A DNA stretch of 64,000 nucleotides from Mucilaginibacter sabulilitoris (GCF_034262375.1 NZ_CP139558.1:3534001-3598000); one strand, 5' to 3'; shown: positions 33,441-43,179, numbered from the stretch's first letter. Made by a program: numbers and translations. Notes: generated from the letters alone by a model not told the origin.

Positions 33441-33962
33441 TTATTTTAAATAGCCCGCGAAATGCGCTTTAAACTTCTGCAATTTGAAATCAATTACTGC
33501 CCGGCAATAAGGAGCATCAGTATTCTTTTTATAATAATCCTGATCATCCGCAGATGCTATTTCAAACGGATGTGACGGCAGTATCTCAGTAATGATCAAA
33601 TGTTCATAAGACGACTGCATTTCAGCAATGATCTCAACAATTATTTTTCTTTCCTCTTCATTGTTGAAAAAGATCACGCTCCGAAATTGTTGGCCAGCAG
33701 CATCATGTACCCCTAATTCCGTTGTCGGATTGTGCGTTCGCAAATGTATCCGTATGATATCAGCCAAAGTGATTTGCTGAGGATCATAAGTTATTCTTAC
33801 TACTTCACTGTATCCATGCTCCGATACGTCTTGGTCGTCGCCGCCTTCAGAAGCATAATGACTATAACCGCTTTCAACATTATTCACGCCAATTACTTGC
33901 CTGAATATGGCCTGTGTACACCAAAAACGTCCGCCACCAAAGATAATTTCACTGGTATTCAT
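33441..33962 (-). CDS. MsrA-like protein with catalytic cysteine replaced by arginine
   Basis: A 173-residue protein with the full MsrA fold, including VESGYSHYASEGG, HNPTTELGVHDAAGQQFRSVIFF and the C-terminal DQDYYKKNTDAPYCRAVI. The active-site signature reads GGGRFWCTQAIF instead of GGGCFWCTEAIF: the catalytic cysteine is R12 (codon CGT, one transition from TGT) and the following Glu is Gln. Without that cysteine it cannot reduce methionine sulfoxide by the known mechanism; C15 remains. The frame is fully intact, so it may be a binding-only pseudoenzyme or a recently inactivated gene. DUF427 follows on the same strand. Confidence 0.85.
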   Translation of the reverse strand: MNTSEIIFGGGRFWCTQAIFRQVIGVNNVESGYSHYASEGGDDQDVSEHGYSEVVRITYDPQQITLADIIRIHLRTHNPTTELGVHDAAGQQFRSVIFFNNEEERKIIVEIIAEMQSSYEHLIITEILPSHPFEIASADDQDYYKKNTDAPYCRAVIDFKLQKFKAHFAGYLK

Positions 33963-33991
33963 AGAATTTTTGCCGCTGTTTTATCTACCTA

Positions 33992-34243
33992 TTATTTAGC
34001 CTTGTTGTTTTTTCGTTTGCTTTGCACGCGGTAATCGGAACCGGGTTCTTCCCCCAGCAAGTAGGCTGATTCTGCCGCGCGGTACGCTTGCGCAAGAGTA
34101 TCAGGATTGGCATTTTGTTCAGTCACCCGTGGTGTCCGTTCTTCTTCTAAACCGTTGGAATGGTAGTCTTTCTGGCTAACCTGGTCTTCCTTGTCTTCGA
34201 ACTCCTGATCGTCGAAAGGTATTTGATCTTCTGGATTTATCAT
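33992..34243 (-). CDS. Small acidic low-complexity protein
   Basis: An 83-residue hydrophilic protein starting MINPEDQIPFDDQEFEDKEDQ at 34243; the longer frame begins inside the leader. It is rich in D, E, Q and N, with a short possible helix NPDTLAQAYRAAESAYLLGEEPG and a basic end KRKNNKAK. It looks intrinsically disordered, a type often induced in general stress. I recognise no family. It has a copy of the shared operator (slightly degenerate) and is followed after 29 bases by the MsrA-like gene on the same strand, so the operator may govern the MsrA-like and DUF427 genes as well. Confidence 0.6.
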   Translation of the reverse strand: MINPEDQIPFDDQEFEDKEDQVSQKDYHSNGLEEERTPRVTEQNANPDTLAQAYRAAESAYLLGEEPGSDYRVQSKRKNNKAK

Positions 34244-34283
34244 TTTCTTTATTTTACTGAACAATATTGCTCTTAGCTGGAGG

Positions 34284-34327
34284 CAATTTCCAGTTTAACA
34301 GAAAACTTTAAAAGGACATATGTCTCA
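34284..34327 (-). promoter_or_regulatory. Shared stress operator/promoter, copy 9
   Basis: Minus strand: TGAGACATATGTCCTTT (34327-34311) with a perfect GACATATGTC core; a weak GAAATTGC lies about 20 bases on. The last base of the -33 TTG is T. Confidence 0.6.
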
Positions 34328-34564
34328 TTTTTAACATAAACATTTCCGGATATAACAACAGTAATTGGCGTCGATCCATGACGTTAGGCCTAAAAGTCCT
34401 ACTGATAAGTCCTATTTTCCATTGCGGCGTTTTTTTTTCTTTCTAAAATTGCCTGGCCGGTAACAAGAAATGTAATGGCAGAAAACGTTACCGGTAGTAG
34501 CCGTGCAGTCTGAAAAAGGTGGCTGCGGTCGCAGTTTATGCTTAACAACTTAATATCTCATACA

Positions 34565-34855
34565 ATGGAAAACAATCTTCAGGCAATTTTTGCGGAAAAA
34601 AATGCAATGGTTAAACAGGGGCAGATCGTAGAAGCCACAGCCAAATTTTTCGCTGATAGCGCCACTACAAGCGATCACACGGGTGCGAAAACAAAAAATA
34701 AGGCGGAGATGCTGGAAAAAATGCGCGGTTTTGCGGGATCGATCAAAGCTGTTAATGGCATTACCCTTCATAATGAAGCGTTGAACGGCAATGTTTCATT
34801 TGCCGCCGCCTCTCTTTGCTTAACATTATACTGCGATGGATGGCCGGACAAATAA
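34565..34855 (+). pseudogene. Truncated SnoaL/NTF2-like protein gene
   Basis: The frame starting MENNLQAIFAEKNAMVKQGQIVEA matches the intact 118-residue paralogue at 60449 (MKQNLDALFTEKNEMIVKGQIVEA) through about residue 80 (NGITLHNEALNGNVSFA), then goes out of frame and stops after 96 residues. The last third of the fold, including the conserved TVWENGKVTEEAYF end, is missing. A frameshift followed by deletion is the simplest cause. The intact family is a cone-shaped NTF2-like fold, some members being small-molecule binding or isomerases. A second decayed gene lies directly after it. Confidence 0.72.
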
Positions 34856-34870
34856 TTTCCCAAACCCAAA

Positions 34871-35015
34871 AGCTTTCCGACCGGCTCCTTTCGCGTAGAG
34901 TTCGATTATTTTTAAGACCGAAGAATATAATAACCTGTTATTCGTTTCGCTAAAAGAAAGTTTTGTGATCATCCGCGGCAATGCCGATACCGCGCCTGAC
35001 GTGGAATATTTTTAA
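34871..35015 (+). pseudogene. Remnant of the small acidic protein family seen at 21257
   Basis: Two adjoining frames recover most of the middle of the protein encoded at 21257. From 34871 the codons read GSFRVEFDYF, similar to EAFHLEMDLY, up to a TAA; then from 34923 in another frame EYNNLLFVSLKESFVIIRGNA matches DYYNLLFIPCNDVFIVVTENE, ending at 35015. There is no start codon and the C-terminal helix is missing. It shows a broken second copy of a gene whose intact copy is 13 kb away. Confidence 0.6.
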
Positions 35016-35222
35016 TTTGTTCAACTCCGTTCTCCGGGTCTTGATTTAAAACACGTACCGTTATAGATACCACTCCTGATCGTTATTTCAATAGCTTATC
35101 TACGAGTCCTGAGGGCAACCGCTTTGGGGCGGGCTATCCGATGTATCTTCTGTCGAATGCTGCCGCTGCTATCCCTCTTGCTGAACTACGTCCCAATTCT
35201 ACCAATCCTTCATTCTTTCAAA
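35016..35222. other. Short stretch with an unassigned open frame
   Basis: A plus-strand frame is open from 35045 and runs beyond 35222 into the MsrA-like gene on the other strand. It includes RYFNSLSTSPEGNRFGAG, which is protein-like but not recognised, and has an ATG only at 35141. I take it as non-coding or a remnant. Confidence 0.3.
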
Positions 35223-35732
35223 TCACAGAAGATGTACGACTTTTTCCTGATCGACCAGATAACTGTATCGCGCGATCAATTCCCGGAGTTTGGGATTTAC
35301 AATATTTTCACAGAACGGTTTTTGCGGGTTCTTAAAATAATAATTCAGGTAATTTGCGGAGTTAAGTTTAAAAGCCCCAAAGGGTACAACCTCCGTGATA
35401 ATCGGAGCGTCAAAGTCTCGCTGATAATCCTGGATTGCATTAACGACCGGTAATTCCTGCTGATCATTTAGCAGGTAAACGGCTGACCTGTACTTGGATC
35501 GCATACTATGACTCGAAGTGCAGCTATGCGAATGCAAGTGTATTCCGATCAGATCATGAATACCGATTACCTTCCTGTCAAATTCGACGATGACAGCTTC
35601 AGAAAATGCAGCGTCATTTCCCTTTGGCGAAATCCAACCCTGATCAACATTAAGAACCCCTTTGATGGACAGAAATATTGCCTCCGTACACCAATGGCAG
35701 CTACCGCCGAATCCGATCTTTTCTAGCATCAT
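35223..35732 (-). CDS. Divergent MsrA-like protein
   Basis: A 169-residue MsrA-family protein. The catalytic cysteine is kept (C12) but the signature is altered to GGSCHWCTEAIF, with S and H in place of G and F. Other conserved blocks are also worn: the usual HNPTT-QGND-GTQYRSAIF region reads HSHSCTSSHSMRSKYRSAVYLL, and YHQDY near the end is YLNYY. It may reduce methionine-S-sulfoxide poorly or have shifted to another substrate; it could also be on the way to loss. It stands alone, divergent from the RND efflux operon. Confidence 0.72.
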   Translation of the reverse strand: MMLEKIGFGGSCHWCTEAIFLSIKGVLNVDQGWISPKGNDAAFSEAVIVEFDRKVIGIHDLIGIHLHSHSCTSSHSMRSKYRSAVYLLNDQQELPVVNAIQDYQRDFDAPIITEVVPFGAFKLNSANYLNYYFKNPQKPFCENIVNPKLRELIARYSYLVDQEKVVHLL

Positions 35733-36101
35733 TTAAGTATGTTCTTTCTTTAACCCGCAAAATTTAATCCAGTTTTTACTTACATCAAAATTTTATTGAA
35801 ATTCTATCGCTCTATTCAAGTTCAGCAAATACGCCTCAAAAAAGACGTGTTATCATTTTCATTAAGCAGTTATAAGAGCGTGGATTATTCTCATTATCCG
35901 CTATTTTCTTCAAACTATCAGTAACCCAAATACCTGCTTTGTTTTTTGAACCTGCGCCAATTGACGATAATAATGGCGAAAAATAGCTAATCACAAAATC
36001 AATAAATTGTTAAAATATTGAAAGCCAGATACTTATTGCGTTATTCCAAACTGGAACTTAAATTGATTTTACTGCGGTGATCAAATCAGGAACTATTAAA
36101 A
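35733..36101. other. Divergent promoter region of MsrA-like and RND genes
   Basis: About 370 bases, AT-rich, between divergent genes. I see no shared operator and no clear hairpin. Any promoter for the RND operon is not evident by eye. Confidence 0.35.
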
Positions 36102-37262
36102 ATGATAAACATGGCCTATTTAACCAAAAACCAACACAAGATCTTAATTATCGCCTTAGTGATACTTTCAGGTTGTTCATCAAAACCAACGCCGTCGGCG
36201 ATGCCTGCGCCTGTTGTACCTGTACTTACGCTGGCGCCGGTTTCCCTTCTTACTCACCAGCTTTATCCTGCGTCCATCGAAGCTAAAGACGAAGTCGAAA
36301 TAAGACCACAGGTAAGCGGCATACTGGAAAAAATTCACGTTGATGAAGGTGCGTATGTAATGGCGGGGCAACCCCTTTTTGAGATAGATCAAAGACCATT
36401 TCAAGCTGCCTTAAGCAATGCGACCGCGACCCTGCATGCCGCCGAGGGTACCGCATCAAATGCCCGATTGGAAGTTGAGAAACTAACGCCGTTGGTTAAC
36501 AATAAAGTCATATCCGATTTTCAATTAAAGACTGCGACTACCGCTGTGCAAGTAGCTGAAGCTAATACTGAAGAAGCTAAAGCCAATATAAGGACTGCTC
36601 AGATCAACCTGGCTTATACGATTATCAAGGCGCCTGTTAGTGGTTATATAAGTAGATTATTGCGAAAACGGGGCAGCCTTGTTGGTCCTGGTGATGCGGA
36701 GTCGCTGACAAGTATATCTGATGTCCATGAGATCCATGTCTATTTTTCATTGTCAGAAAATGACTTCACCATTTTTAAAAACAGGTATGCAGGTAATACG
36801 CTCAGTGAGAAAATCAAAAAGGTTCCGCAAGTTTCATTGGTGTTAAGTGATAATTCCGAGTACCCCTTAAAGGGAAAGATTGACATCATCAATGGACGTT
36901 TTGACAAAAACACCGCGGCTATCACCTTACGCGCCGTTTTTGCAAATCCTCAAGGAATATTACGGGCAGGCAATACCGGTAAGATTCAGCTTGATTTGCC
37001 ATATAATGACGCCTTATCCATTCCTCAGTCCGCTACCGTCGAATTGCAAGACAAGATATTTGTTTTTTTACTTACCGATAGTAATAAGGTTCTGAAACAG
37101 GCTATTCATGTAGCGAGCCGTGAAAATAAAAATTACCTGGTTGACAACGGATTAAAGCCGGGCGATAAGATCATAACGGATGGCATTATTACGCTGCAAG
37201 ACGGTATGGTTGTTCAGCCCGAAACGGCTAAAGCAACAACATCCGCCTCATCCAAAAATTAA
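36102..37262 (+). CDS. RND efflux periplasmic adaptor (membrane fusion protein), lipoprotein
   Basis: A 386-residue HlyD/AcrA-type adaptor. The signal peptide ends in a lipobox with C25 (ILSGCSSKP), so it is lipid-anchored. The lipoyl half-motifs (EIRPQVSGILEKIHVDEGAYVMAGQPLFEID, and IKAPVSGYISRLLRKRGSLV), a coiled hairpin between them and beta-barrel repeats follow in the usual order. It links the RND pump at 37281 to the TolC-like channel at 40471. The three genes are tightly spaced and form one operon. Confidence 0.93.
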   Translation: MINMAYLTKNQHKILIIALVILSGCSSKPTPSAMPAPVVPVLTLAPVSLLTHQLYPASIEAKDEVEIRPQVSGILEKIHVDEGAYVMAGQPLFEIDQRPFQAALSNATATLHAAEGTASNARLEVEKLTPLVNNKVISDFQLKTATTAVQVAEANTEEAKANIRTAQINLAYTIIKAPVSGYISRLLRKRGSLVGPGDAESLTSISDVHEIHVYFSLSENDFTIFKNRYAGNTLSEKIKKVPQVSLVLSDNSEYPLKGKIDIINGRFDKNTAAITLRAVFANPQGILRAGNTGKIQLDLPYNDALSIPQSATVELQDKIFVFLLTDSNKVLKQAIHVASRENKNYLVDNGLKPGDKIITDGIITLQDGMVVQPETAKATTSASSKN

Positions 37263-37280
37263 CCTTAAATCACATTAGTC

Positions 37281-40200
37281 ATGCTAAAAAGCTTTATCAA
37301 TAAACCGGTACTGGCGACCGTTATATCTCTTTTGCTGGTCATACTCGGAACAATTGGGTTGTCCAAGTTGCCGTTACAGCAATTTCCGGATATTGCTCCC
37401 CCGACAGTCGTGGTCACCGCACATTATCCCGGCGCTAATGCGGAAACTATACTTCGATCGGTGGCACCTCCGCTCGAAGAATCTATTAATGGCGTTGAAG
37501 GGATTACTTACATTAACTCGACAGCGAGTAACGATGGTTCACTAACCATCAACGTTTTCTTTAAATTAGGAACAAATCCCGATCAGGCGGCGGTTAACGT
37601 ACAAAACCGCGTCAGCCAGGCTACGAGTCAGTTACCCGCTGAGGTTGTTCAACAAGGTATAGTCACTGCTAAACAGCAGAATAGCCTCATCATGGCAACT
37701 GGTCTTTACACGGAAGACGTGGGAAAATATGATGAGGTCTTTCTAAATAATTATGCCTCGATCAATATCATTCCTGATATCAAACGGATTCCAGGTGTCG
37801 GCTTAGCACAGATATTTGGCGGCGGAAAAGACTATTCCATGAGGATCTGGTTAAAACCAGCTCAAATGGAAACTTACCATCTTACCGCGGCTGATGTTAC
37901 AACTGCAATACAAGATAAAAGTCTGGAGGCCGCGCCGGGGCGTTTTGGGGATCGTACTGATGAGCCATTTGAATATGTGATCAAATATAAGGGCAAACTG
38001 AATAAACCGACGGAATATGAAAATATTCCGGTAAAGGCAAATCCGGACGGGTCCATTTTGAGGTTGAAAGATGTTGCCAGAGTGGAGTTCGGTTCTTATG
38101 ATTATTCTAATATTCAACGGTTAAACGGACATGTCGGAGTCGGGATCATCGTCGTGCAACTGGCCGGCTCGAATTCAAACCAAATCCAGATTGAGGTAAA
38201 TAAGTTGATGGAAAGGGCATCAAAAAAATTTCCCAAAGGCATAAAATTTAAGACTTTCTATAGCACAAAAAGTGCGCTTGATGCCTCAATCGATCAGGTT
38301 GTTCACACATTGGTGGAAGCCTTCATATTGGTGTTTCTTGTAGTCTTTTTATTTCTTCAGGATTTCCGGTCAACGCTGATACCTGCGATCGCCGTGCCCG
38401 TTGCCATCGTAGGCACTTTCTTCTTTATGTATGTGTTTGGTTTTACAATAAACCTGCTTACTTTATTTGCACTCGTGCTCGCTATCGGTATTGTTGTTGA
38501 TGACGCGATCGTTGTTGTTGAAGCTGTCCATGCAAAAATGGAAACAAAAAACCTTGAGCCTGGTGAAGCTACGATCGAAGCAATGCAAGAAATAACCGGT
38601 GCGATCATTTCCATCACACTGGTAATGTCGGCCGTATTCCTACCTGTCGGCTTAATGGACGGGTCAACCGGATTATTTTACCGGCAGTTCGCCTTTACCA
38701 TGGCGATCGCTATTGTTATTTCGTCCGTTAATGCGTTAACCCTAAGTCCTGCTTTAGCAGCCTTATTCCTGAGAAATAAATATGATGTTGAGGATCCCGG
38801 GAAGAAAACAACCTATAAGGAGCGGTTCTTCGCAGGTTTTAATACAAAATTTAACCAGATCAGCGGCATATACATGTACCTCCTGAAATTTCTAATGACA
38901 AGAAAATGGATGGTCATAACAGGTCTGATGATAATCGTCGCATTTACTATCTATTTGCTCAGAACGACACCAAGCGGATTTATTCCGACCGAGGATCAGA
39001 ATTTCGTCGCGGTAGCAGTCAGTATGCCTTCGGGAACGTCATTAAAAAGAACGCAGGATGTGATGATAGAGGCCGAGAAAAAATTAAAGGCCCTTGCTCC
39101 AAGCGAGTTTGTCATCGTTATTCCAGGGTATAATTTACTTACCTCAACGACAAGCCCGTCTTCTGCATCAGCGTTTATTAATCTGAAAAAAGTTAAGGAT
39201 CGAGGAGAAGTAAGTGAGCTCGGGGCGGTACTTGGTATGTATCAGCGTACGCTGTCCACTATAAAAGGGGGGGTGTTCTTCGCTTTTACATTCCCGACTG
39301 TTCCGGGCTTCAGTAACGTAGAAGCATTAGATGTCGTTCTTCAGGACAGATCCGGCGGGTCGCTAAATCAGTTCTCGGGCGTTGCGAATAATTTTATTGG
39401 AGAATTAAATAAACAAGCCGCGGTTGGCGCCGCATTTACAACGTTTCGTGCCGATTATCCGCAGTACCAAATAGAAATAGACGATGATAGGGCAGCCCAG
39501 CTAGGTGTTAACGTACGAGATGTGTTACAAACAATGGCGGCTTACTTCGGCAACGTCCAGGCATCCGACTTTAACCGTTTTGGTAAATATTACAAAGTTG
39601 TATTACAAGCCGAAGCGAAGGATAAGTCAAATATAGACGCCTTAAATAATGCTTATGTAAGAAACAAGCTCGGCGATATGGTGCCCGTAAATTCATTGAT
39701 TAAGCTTAACCGCGTATTTGGATCGGAAACCGCATCTCGTTATAATTTGTTTAATTCGATATCATTGAATGTGATTCCGAAGCCGGGACATAGTTCGGGC
39801 GAGGCTATTCAAGCCGTAAGGGATGTTGCCGCGAAATTACTTCCTGAGAACTTTGCTTATGAGTTTTCAGGTCAGACAAGAGAAGAGATCGCATCCAGTG
39901 GTGCTTCTGTAATAGTCTTCGGGTTATGCCTCGTCTTTGTTTACCTTTTGCTTTGTGCGCAATACGAAAGCTATATATTACCTTTTGCGGTTATTCTTTC
40001 GATACCAATCGGCGTTTTTGGTGTATTTTCCATGATCAACCTAAGACATATTGACAACAATATCTATGTCCAGGTTGCCTTGGTGATGCTCATCGGGTTA
40101 CTTGCAAAAAATGCGATCTTAATCGTCGAATTTGCTGTACAGCGCCGCCGTTCAGGTGAGACACTGATTGATGCGGCTCTTGACGCGGCCAAACAACGGT

Positions 40201-40469
40201 TACGTCCGATCATCATGACTTCACTCGCATTCATTTTTGGCCTTTTTCCTATGAGTATCGCGACGGGTCCTTCAGCCCAGGGTAATCATTCTATCAGCTA
40301 CGCGGCTGTAGGGGGAATGATTGCCGGAGTTTCATTGGGGATTATCGTTGTTCCTGTTCTTTTCGTCATTTTCCAAACGTTCCAGGAGAAAATAAGTAAG
40401 AAAAAACCAAAGAAAACGAATAATAAATTTCGTGTATTACCGGGCGCAAACCCAATAAATCTTTCTTAA
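37281..40469 (+). CDS. RND multidrug efflux pump, HAE1 (AcrB) family
   Basis: A 1062-residue inner-membrane proton antiporter of normal length, with 12 predicted spans and two large periplasmic loops. The N-terminus FINKPVLATVISLLLVILGTIGLSKLPLQQFPDIAPPTVVV is diagnostic, and helix 4 carries the proton-relay aspartates in IGIVVDDAIVVVE. GLLAKNAILIVEFA and RPIIMTSLAFIFGLFPM in the second half are also typical. The complex expels drugs, bile-like detergents or dyes. It is the second gene of the adaptor-pump-channel operon; the channel gene follows one base after its stop. Confidence 0.95.
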   Translation: MLKSFINKPVLATVISLLLVILGTIGLSKLPLQQFPDIAPPTVVVTAHYPGANAETILRSVAPPLEESINGVEGITYINSTASNDGSLTINVFFKLGTNPDQAAVNVQNRVSQATSQLPAEVVQQGIVTAKQQNSLIMATGLYTEDVGKYDEVFLNNYASINIIPDIKRIPGVGLAQIFGGGKDYSMRIWLKPAQMETYHLTAADVTTAIQDKSLEAAPGRFGDRTDEPFEYVIKYKGKLNKPTEYENIPVKANPDGSILRLKDVARVEFGSYDYSNIQRLNGHVGVGIIVVQLAGSNSNQIQIEVNKLMERASKKFPKGIKFKTFYSTKSALDASIDQVVHTLVEAFILVFLVVFLFLQDFRSTLIPAIAVPVAIVGTFFFMYVFGFTINLLTLFALVLAIGIVVDDAIVVVEAVHAKMETKNLEPGEATIEAMQEITGAIISITLVMSAVFLPVGLMDGSTGLFYRQFAFTMAIAIVISSVNALTLSPALAALFLRNKYDVEDPGKKTTYKERFFAGFNTKFNQISGIYMYLLKFLMTRKWMVITGLMIIVAFTIYLLRTTPSGFIPTEDQNFVAVAVSMPSGTSLKRTQDVMIEAEKKLKALAPSEFVIVIPGYNLLTSTTSPSSASAFINLKKVKDRGEVSELGAVLGMYQRTLSTIKGGVFFAFTFPTVPGFSNVEALDVVLQDRSGGSLNQFSGVANNFIGELNKQAAVGAAFTTFRADYPQYQIEIDDDRAAQLGVNVRDVLQTMAAYFGNVQASDFNRFGKYYKVVLQAEAKDKSNIDALNNAYVRNKLGDMVPVNSLIKLNRVFGSETASRYNLFNSISLNVIPKPGHSSGEAIQAVRDVAAKLLPENFAYEFSGQTREEIASSGASVIVFGLCLVFVYLLLCAQYESYILPFAVILSIPIGVFGVFSMINLRHIDNNIYVQVALVMLIGLLAKNAILIVEFAVQRRRSGETLIDAALDAAKQRLRPIIMTSLAFIFGLFPMSIATGPSAQGNHSISYAAVGGMIAGVSLGIIVVPVLFVIFQTFQEKISKKKPKKTNNKFRVLPGANPINLS

Positions 40470-40470
40470 T

Positions 40471-41886
40471 ATGAAGAATATTAAGTTTTATTTCACCGTC
40501 ATGGCCGCGTTGACTTTTTACATATCGTCATGCAAAGTATCCAAAGATATCGGCGTTTCAGCGACGCATGTTCCTGCCAATTATAAAGACACCGGAATTG
40601 ATTCAACCAGTATCGCTAAAGTACCCTGGAAGGATTTTTTTGAAGAACCACCGCTACAGGTACTGATTGACTCTGCTATCGTGCATAATAATGACTTGCT
40701 GATCGCCGTAAAAAATATGGATGCTGCTTCGCTGATACTAGGTCAGGCGAAGCTGGGAAATTTACCTACGCTGGGCATTCAGGCTACGGCAAATACGAGC
40801 CGGCCGTCTGATAACAGCCTGAACGGACTAAGCCTTTCTGCGTTTAATTACCAATCCAAACATATTGAAGATTATAACCTTTCCGCTTATTTAACTTGGG
40901 AGGCTGATCTTTGGGGTAAAATAAGAAGTCAGAAAGCAGCAGCGTTTGCCACGTTCTTAAAATCAGATCAGGCAAAGCGGGCGGTTCAGACACAGCTTGT
41001 CAGTCAGGTCGCCAAAGGGTATTATAACCTTATTTTGCTGGATAAACAATTGCATATTTCCCATGAAAATGTAAGGTTATATGATAGCACGCTGAGCATT
41101 ATCAAACTGCAATTTAATGCCGGACAGGTTAGCTCTCTTGCGGTGCAGCAGGCAGAAGCCCAGAAAATGTTAGCCGAGGTGCTCGTGCCGCAATTTGAAC
41201 AGGCAATTTCGATTCAGGAAAATGCCCTTAGTATTTTGACCGGAGCATTTCCCCGGCAAATAGCCCGTGCAACAGTTCCCTTCCGGCTGTCTGAAAACAC
41301 CTATATAGATGTCGGTTTACCAGCGGCATTACTAAGTAATAGACCGGATGTCAAAGCATCTGAGCTTGAAATCGCTGAAGAAAATGGAAAGTTCGGTTAT
41401 GCCAAGGCAAATATGTATCCTTCGTTGTCAATAAGTGCCCAGGGAGGGCTAGACGCGATAAAAGCAAGCAATTGGTTTAATATACCCGCTTCGCTTTTTG
41501 GAATGGTTACCGGCGGCCTTATACAACCAATCTTTGCGCAAAGAAAATTGAAAACAGCATACGAAGTAGAGAAAATCCGACGTGAACAGGCTGTAATTCG
41601 TTTCCGGCAAACATTTCTTGTAGCTGTCGGAGAAGTTTCAGATAATATCACGAAGCTCAATAAAACGAGTCAGCAATTATCGATATCCGAAAACCGGGTC
41701 GAGATATTACGTACAGCAATCTCAAATTCACAGCAACTTTTCAAAAATGGCCTGGCAAACTATCTGGAGGTACTTACTGCCCAGGGAAATCTGTTGCAAG
41801 GCGAGCTTGAGCTCGCCAGTCAGCAAAATTCAATCCGTTCAGCCCGTATCGATCTTTATCGCGCCGTGGGTGGCGGTTGGCAATAA
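40471..41886 (+). CDS. RND outer membrane channel, TolC/OprM (NodT) family lipoprotein
   Basis: A 471-residue outer-membrane factor. The signal peptide ends in SSCKVSK, with C21 as the lipidation site. Two repeated halves with coiled coils follow, including YNLSAYLTWEADLWGKIRSQK and the typical LLSNRPDVKASELEIAEENGKFGYAKANMYPSLSI (residues about 288-322). It forms the trimeric duct through the outer membrane for the RND pump. It ends 36 bases before the NADH dehydrogenase gene, which may be on the same transcript. Confidence 0.93.
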   Translation: MKNIKFYFTVMAALTFYISSCKVSKDIGVSATHVPANYKDTGIDSTSIAKVPWKDFFEEPPLQVLIDSAIVHNNDLLIAVKNMDAASLILGQAKLGNLPTLGIQATANTSRPSDNSLNGLSLSAFNYQSKHIEDYNLSAYLTWEADLWGKIRSQKAAAFATFLKSDQAKRAVQTQLVSQVAKGYYNLILLDKQLHISHENVRLYDSTLSIIKLQFNAGQVSSLAVQQAEAQKMLAEVLVPQFEQAISIQENALSILTGAFPRQIARATVPFRLSENTYIDVGLPAALLSNRPDVKASELEIAEENGKFGYAKANMYPSLSISAQGGLDAIKASNWFNIPASLFGMVTGGLIQPIFAQRKLKTAYEVEKIRREQAVIRFRQTFLVAVGEVSDNITKLNKTSQQLSISENRVEILRTAISNSQQLFKNGLANYLEVLTAQGNLLQGELELASQQNSIRSARIDLYRAVGGGWQ

Positions 41887-41922
41887 TAATATATCAATAG
41901 TCAATTTACCAACAATATATCT

Positions 41923-43179
41923 ATGGAAAAAATAGTAATCGCCGGAGGCGGGTTTGCGGGAGTGAATCTTGCAATGGGTCTATTAAAAAACAAGGCCTAT
42001 GAAATAGTATTAGTTGACAGAAATAATTATAATTATTTCTCACCATTGTTATACCAGGTTTCTACCGCTTTTCTGGAACCTTCAAGCATCTGCTATCCCT
42101 TCAGAAAGCTATTTCGGGATGGAGGGATTAGCTACCGTCTGGGTGAGATCGTAAGGATTGACACATCCGAGCAGATTCTCGTACTCAGCGATGGACAGAT
42201 AACCTATGACCATCTGATCATAGCCACAGGGGCAGCGATAAATTATTTCGGTAACGAAAGTATCCGGCAAAATGCCATCCCTATGAAAACTGTAGACGAT
42301 GCCTTGCAGATGCGGAATACCATTGTGAAAAGATGGGAAAAGGCCGCCATAACAACAGATCCTGTTGAAAAGCAAAAATTATTAAATATGGTTGTAGCGG
42401 GGGGCGGTCCGACGGGTGTTGAGGTTGCCGGCATGCTTGCAGAAATAAAGAAATTTATCCTGGCCAGGGAATATCCCGAATTTAAAACATATCCCTGTGA
42501 AATCTATCTTGTAGACGGAGGATCATCTTTATTACGTTCCATGAGTGCTAAAACTCAAAAACACGCCGAAAACGTACTAAACCGTCTGCATGTAAAAATA
42601 ATATTGAATACAACTGTATCAGAGCTAAAGGATGGTTATGTAAAGTTAAGTAATGGCGAAGCTATCGAAGCATATACATTGATATGGGCCGCAGGCGTAA
42701 CCATAAAAAGATTTGATGGAATCCCGGAGGATAGCTTTGCAAAAACAGGAAGGATGTTTACGGACGAATTCCACCGGGTAAAAGGGGTGGAAAATATTTA
42801 TGCGATCGGTGACTGCGCTATCCAAACACACGAAGCAGCCTTTCCAAATGGACATCCGCAACAAGCCCAGACCGCGATACAACACGGGACACATCTTGCC
42901 AAAAATTTCACGCTCAGAGCGGCAGGTAAAGAAGAACGCCCGTTTCGCTATAATGATAAAGGAGAGTTGGTGGTTATCGGGCGAAATCAAGCCGCCGGCG
43001 ATCTGTTCAAGGTTCGTTTTCACGTTCAGGGATATCCGGCGCTTTTCCTTTGGCTGTTTGTACATTTAACAGGTTTACTCAACCCTACTAATCGTATGAG
43101 GACCCTAAATAGCTGGATAGTCGCTTACTTATCCAGGGACCAGGCTTTGCGAATGATCTTCAGATCAAAAGCGGATTAA
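41923..43179 (+). CDS. ndh: Type II NADH:quinone oxidoreductase
   Basis: A 418-residue flavoprotein of the NDH-2 family, a peripheral inner-membrane enzyme that passes electrons from NADH to quinone without pumping protons. It has the FAD motif IVIAGGGFAGVNLA at residues 4-17, NYFSPLLYQVSTAFLEP near 40 (the quinone-site region), the NADH motif VVAGGGPTGVEVAG near 162, and IYAIGDCA near 290. The C-terminal amphipathic region (FLWLFVHLTGLLNPTNRMRTL) anchors it in the membrane. It follows the RND operon by 36 bases on the same strand; a bidirectional hairpin ends the unit. Confidence 0.92.
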   Translation: MEKIVIAGGGFAGVNLAMGLLKNKAYEIVLVDRNNYNYFSPLLYQVSTAFLEPSSICYPFRKLFRDGGISYRLGEIVRIDTSEQILVLSDGQITYDHLIIATGAAINYFGNESIRQNAIPMKTVDDALQMRNTIVKRWEKAAITTDPVEKQKLLNMVVAGGGPTGVEVAGMLAEIKKFILAREYPEFKTYPCEIYLVDGGSSLLRSMSAKTQKHAENVLNRLHVKIILNTTVSELKDGYVKLSNGEAIEAYTLIWAAGVTIKRFDGIPEDSFAKTGRMFTDEFHRVKGVENIYAIGDCAIQTHEAAFPNGHPQQAQTAIQHGTHLAKNFTLRAAGKEERPFRYNDKGELVVIGRNQAAGDLFKVRFHVQGYPALFLWLFVHLTGLLNPTNRMRTLNSWIVAYLSRDQALRMIFRSKAD

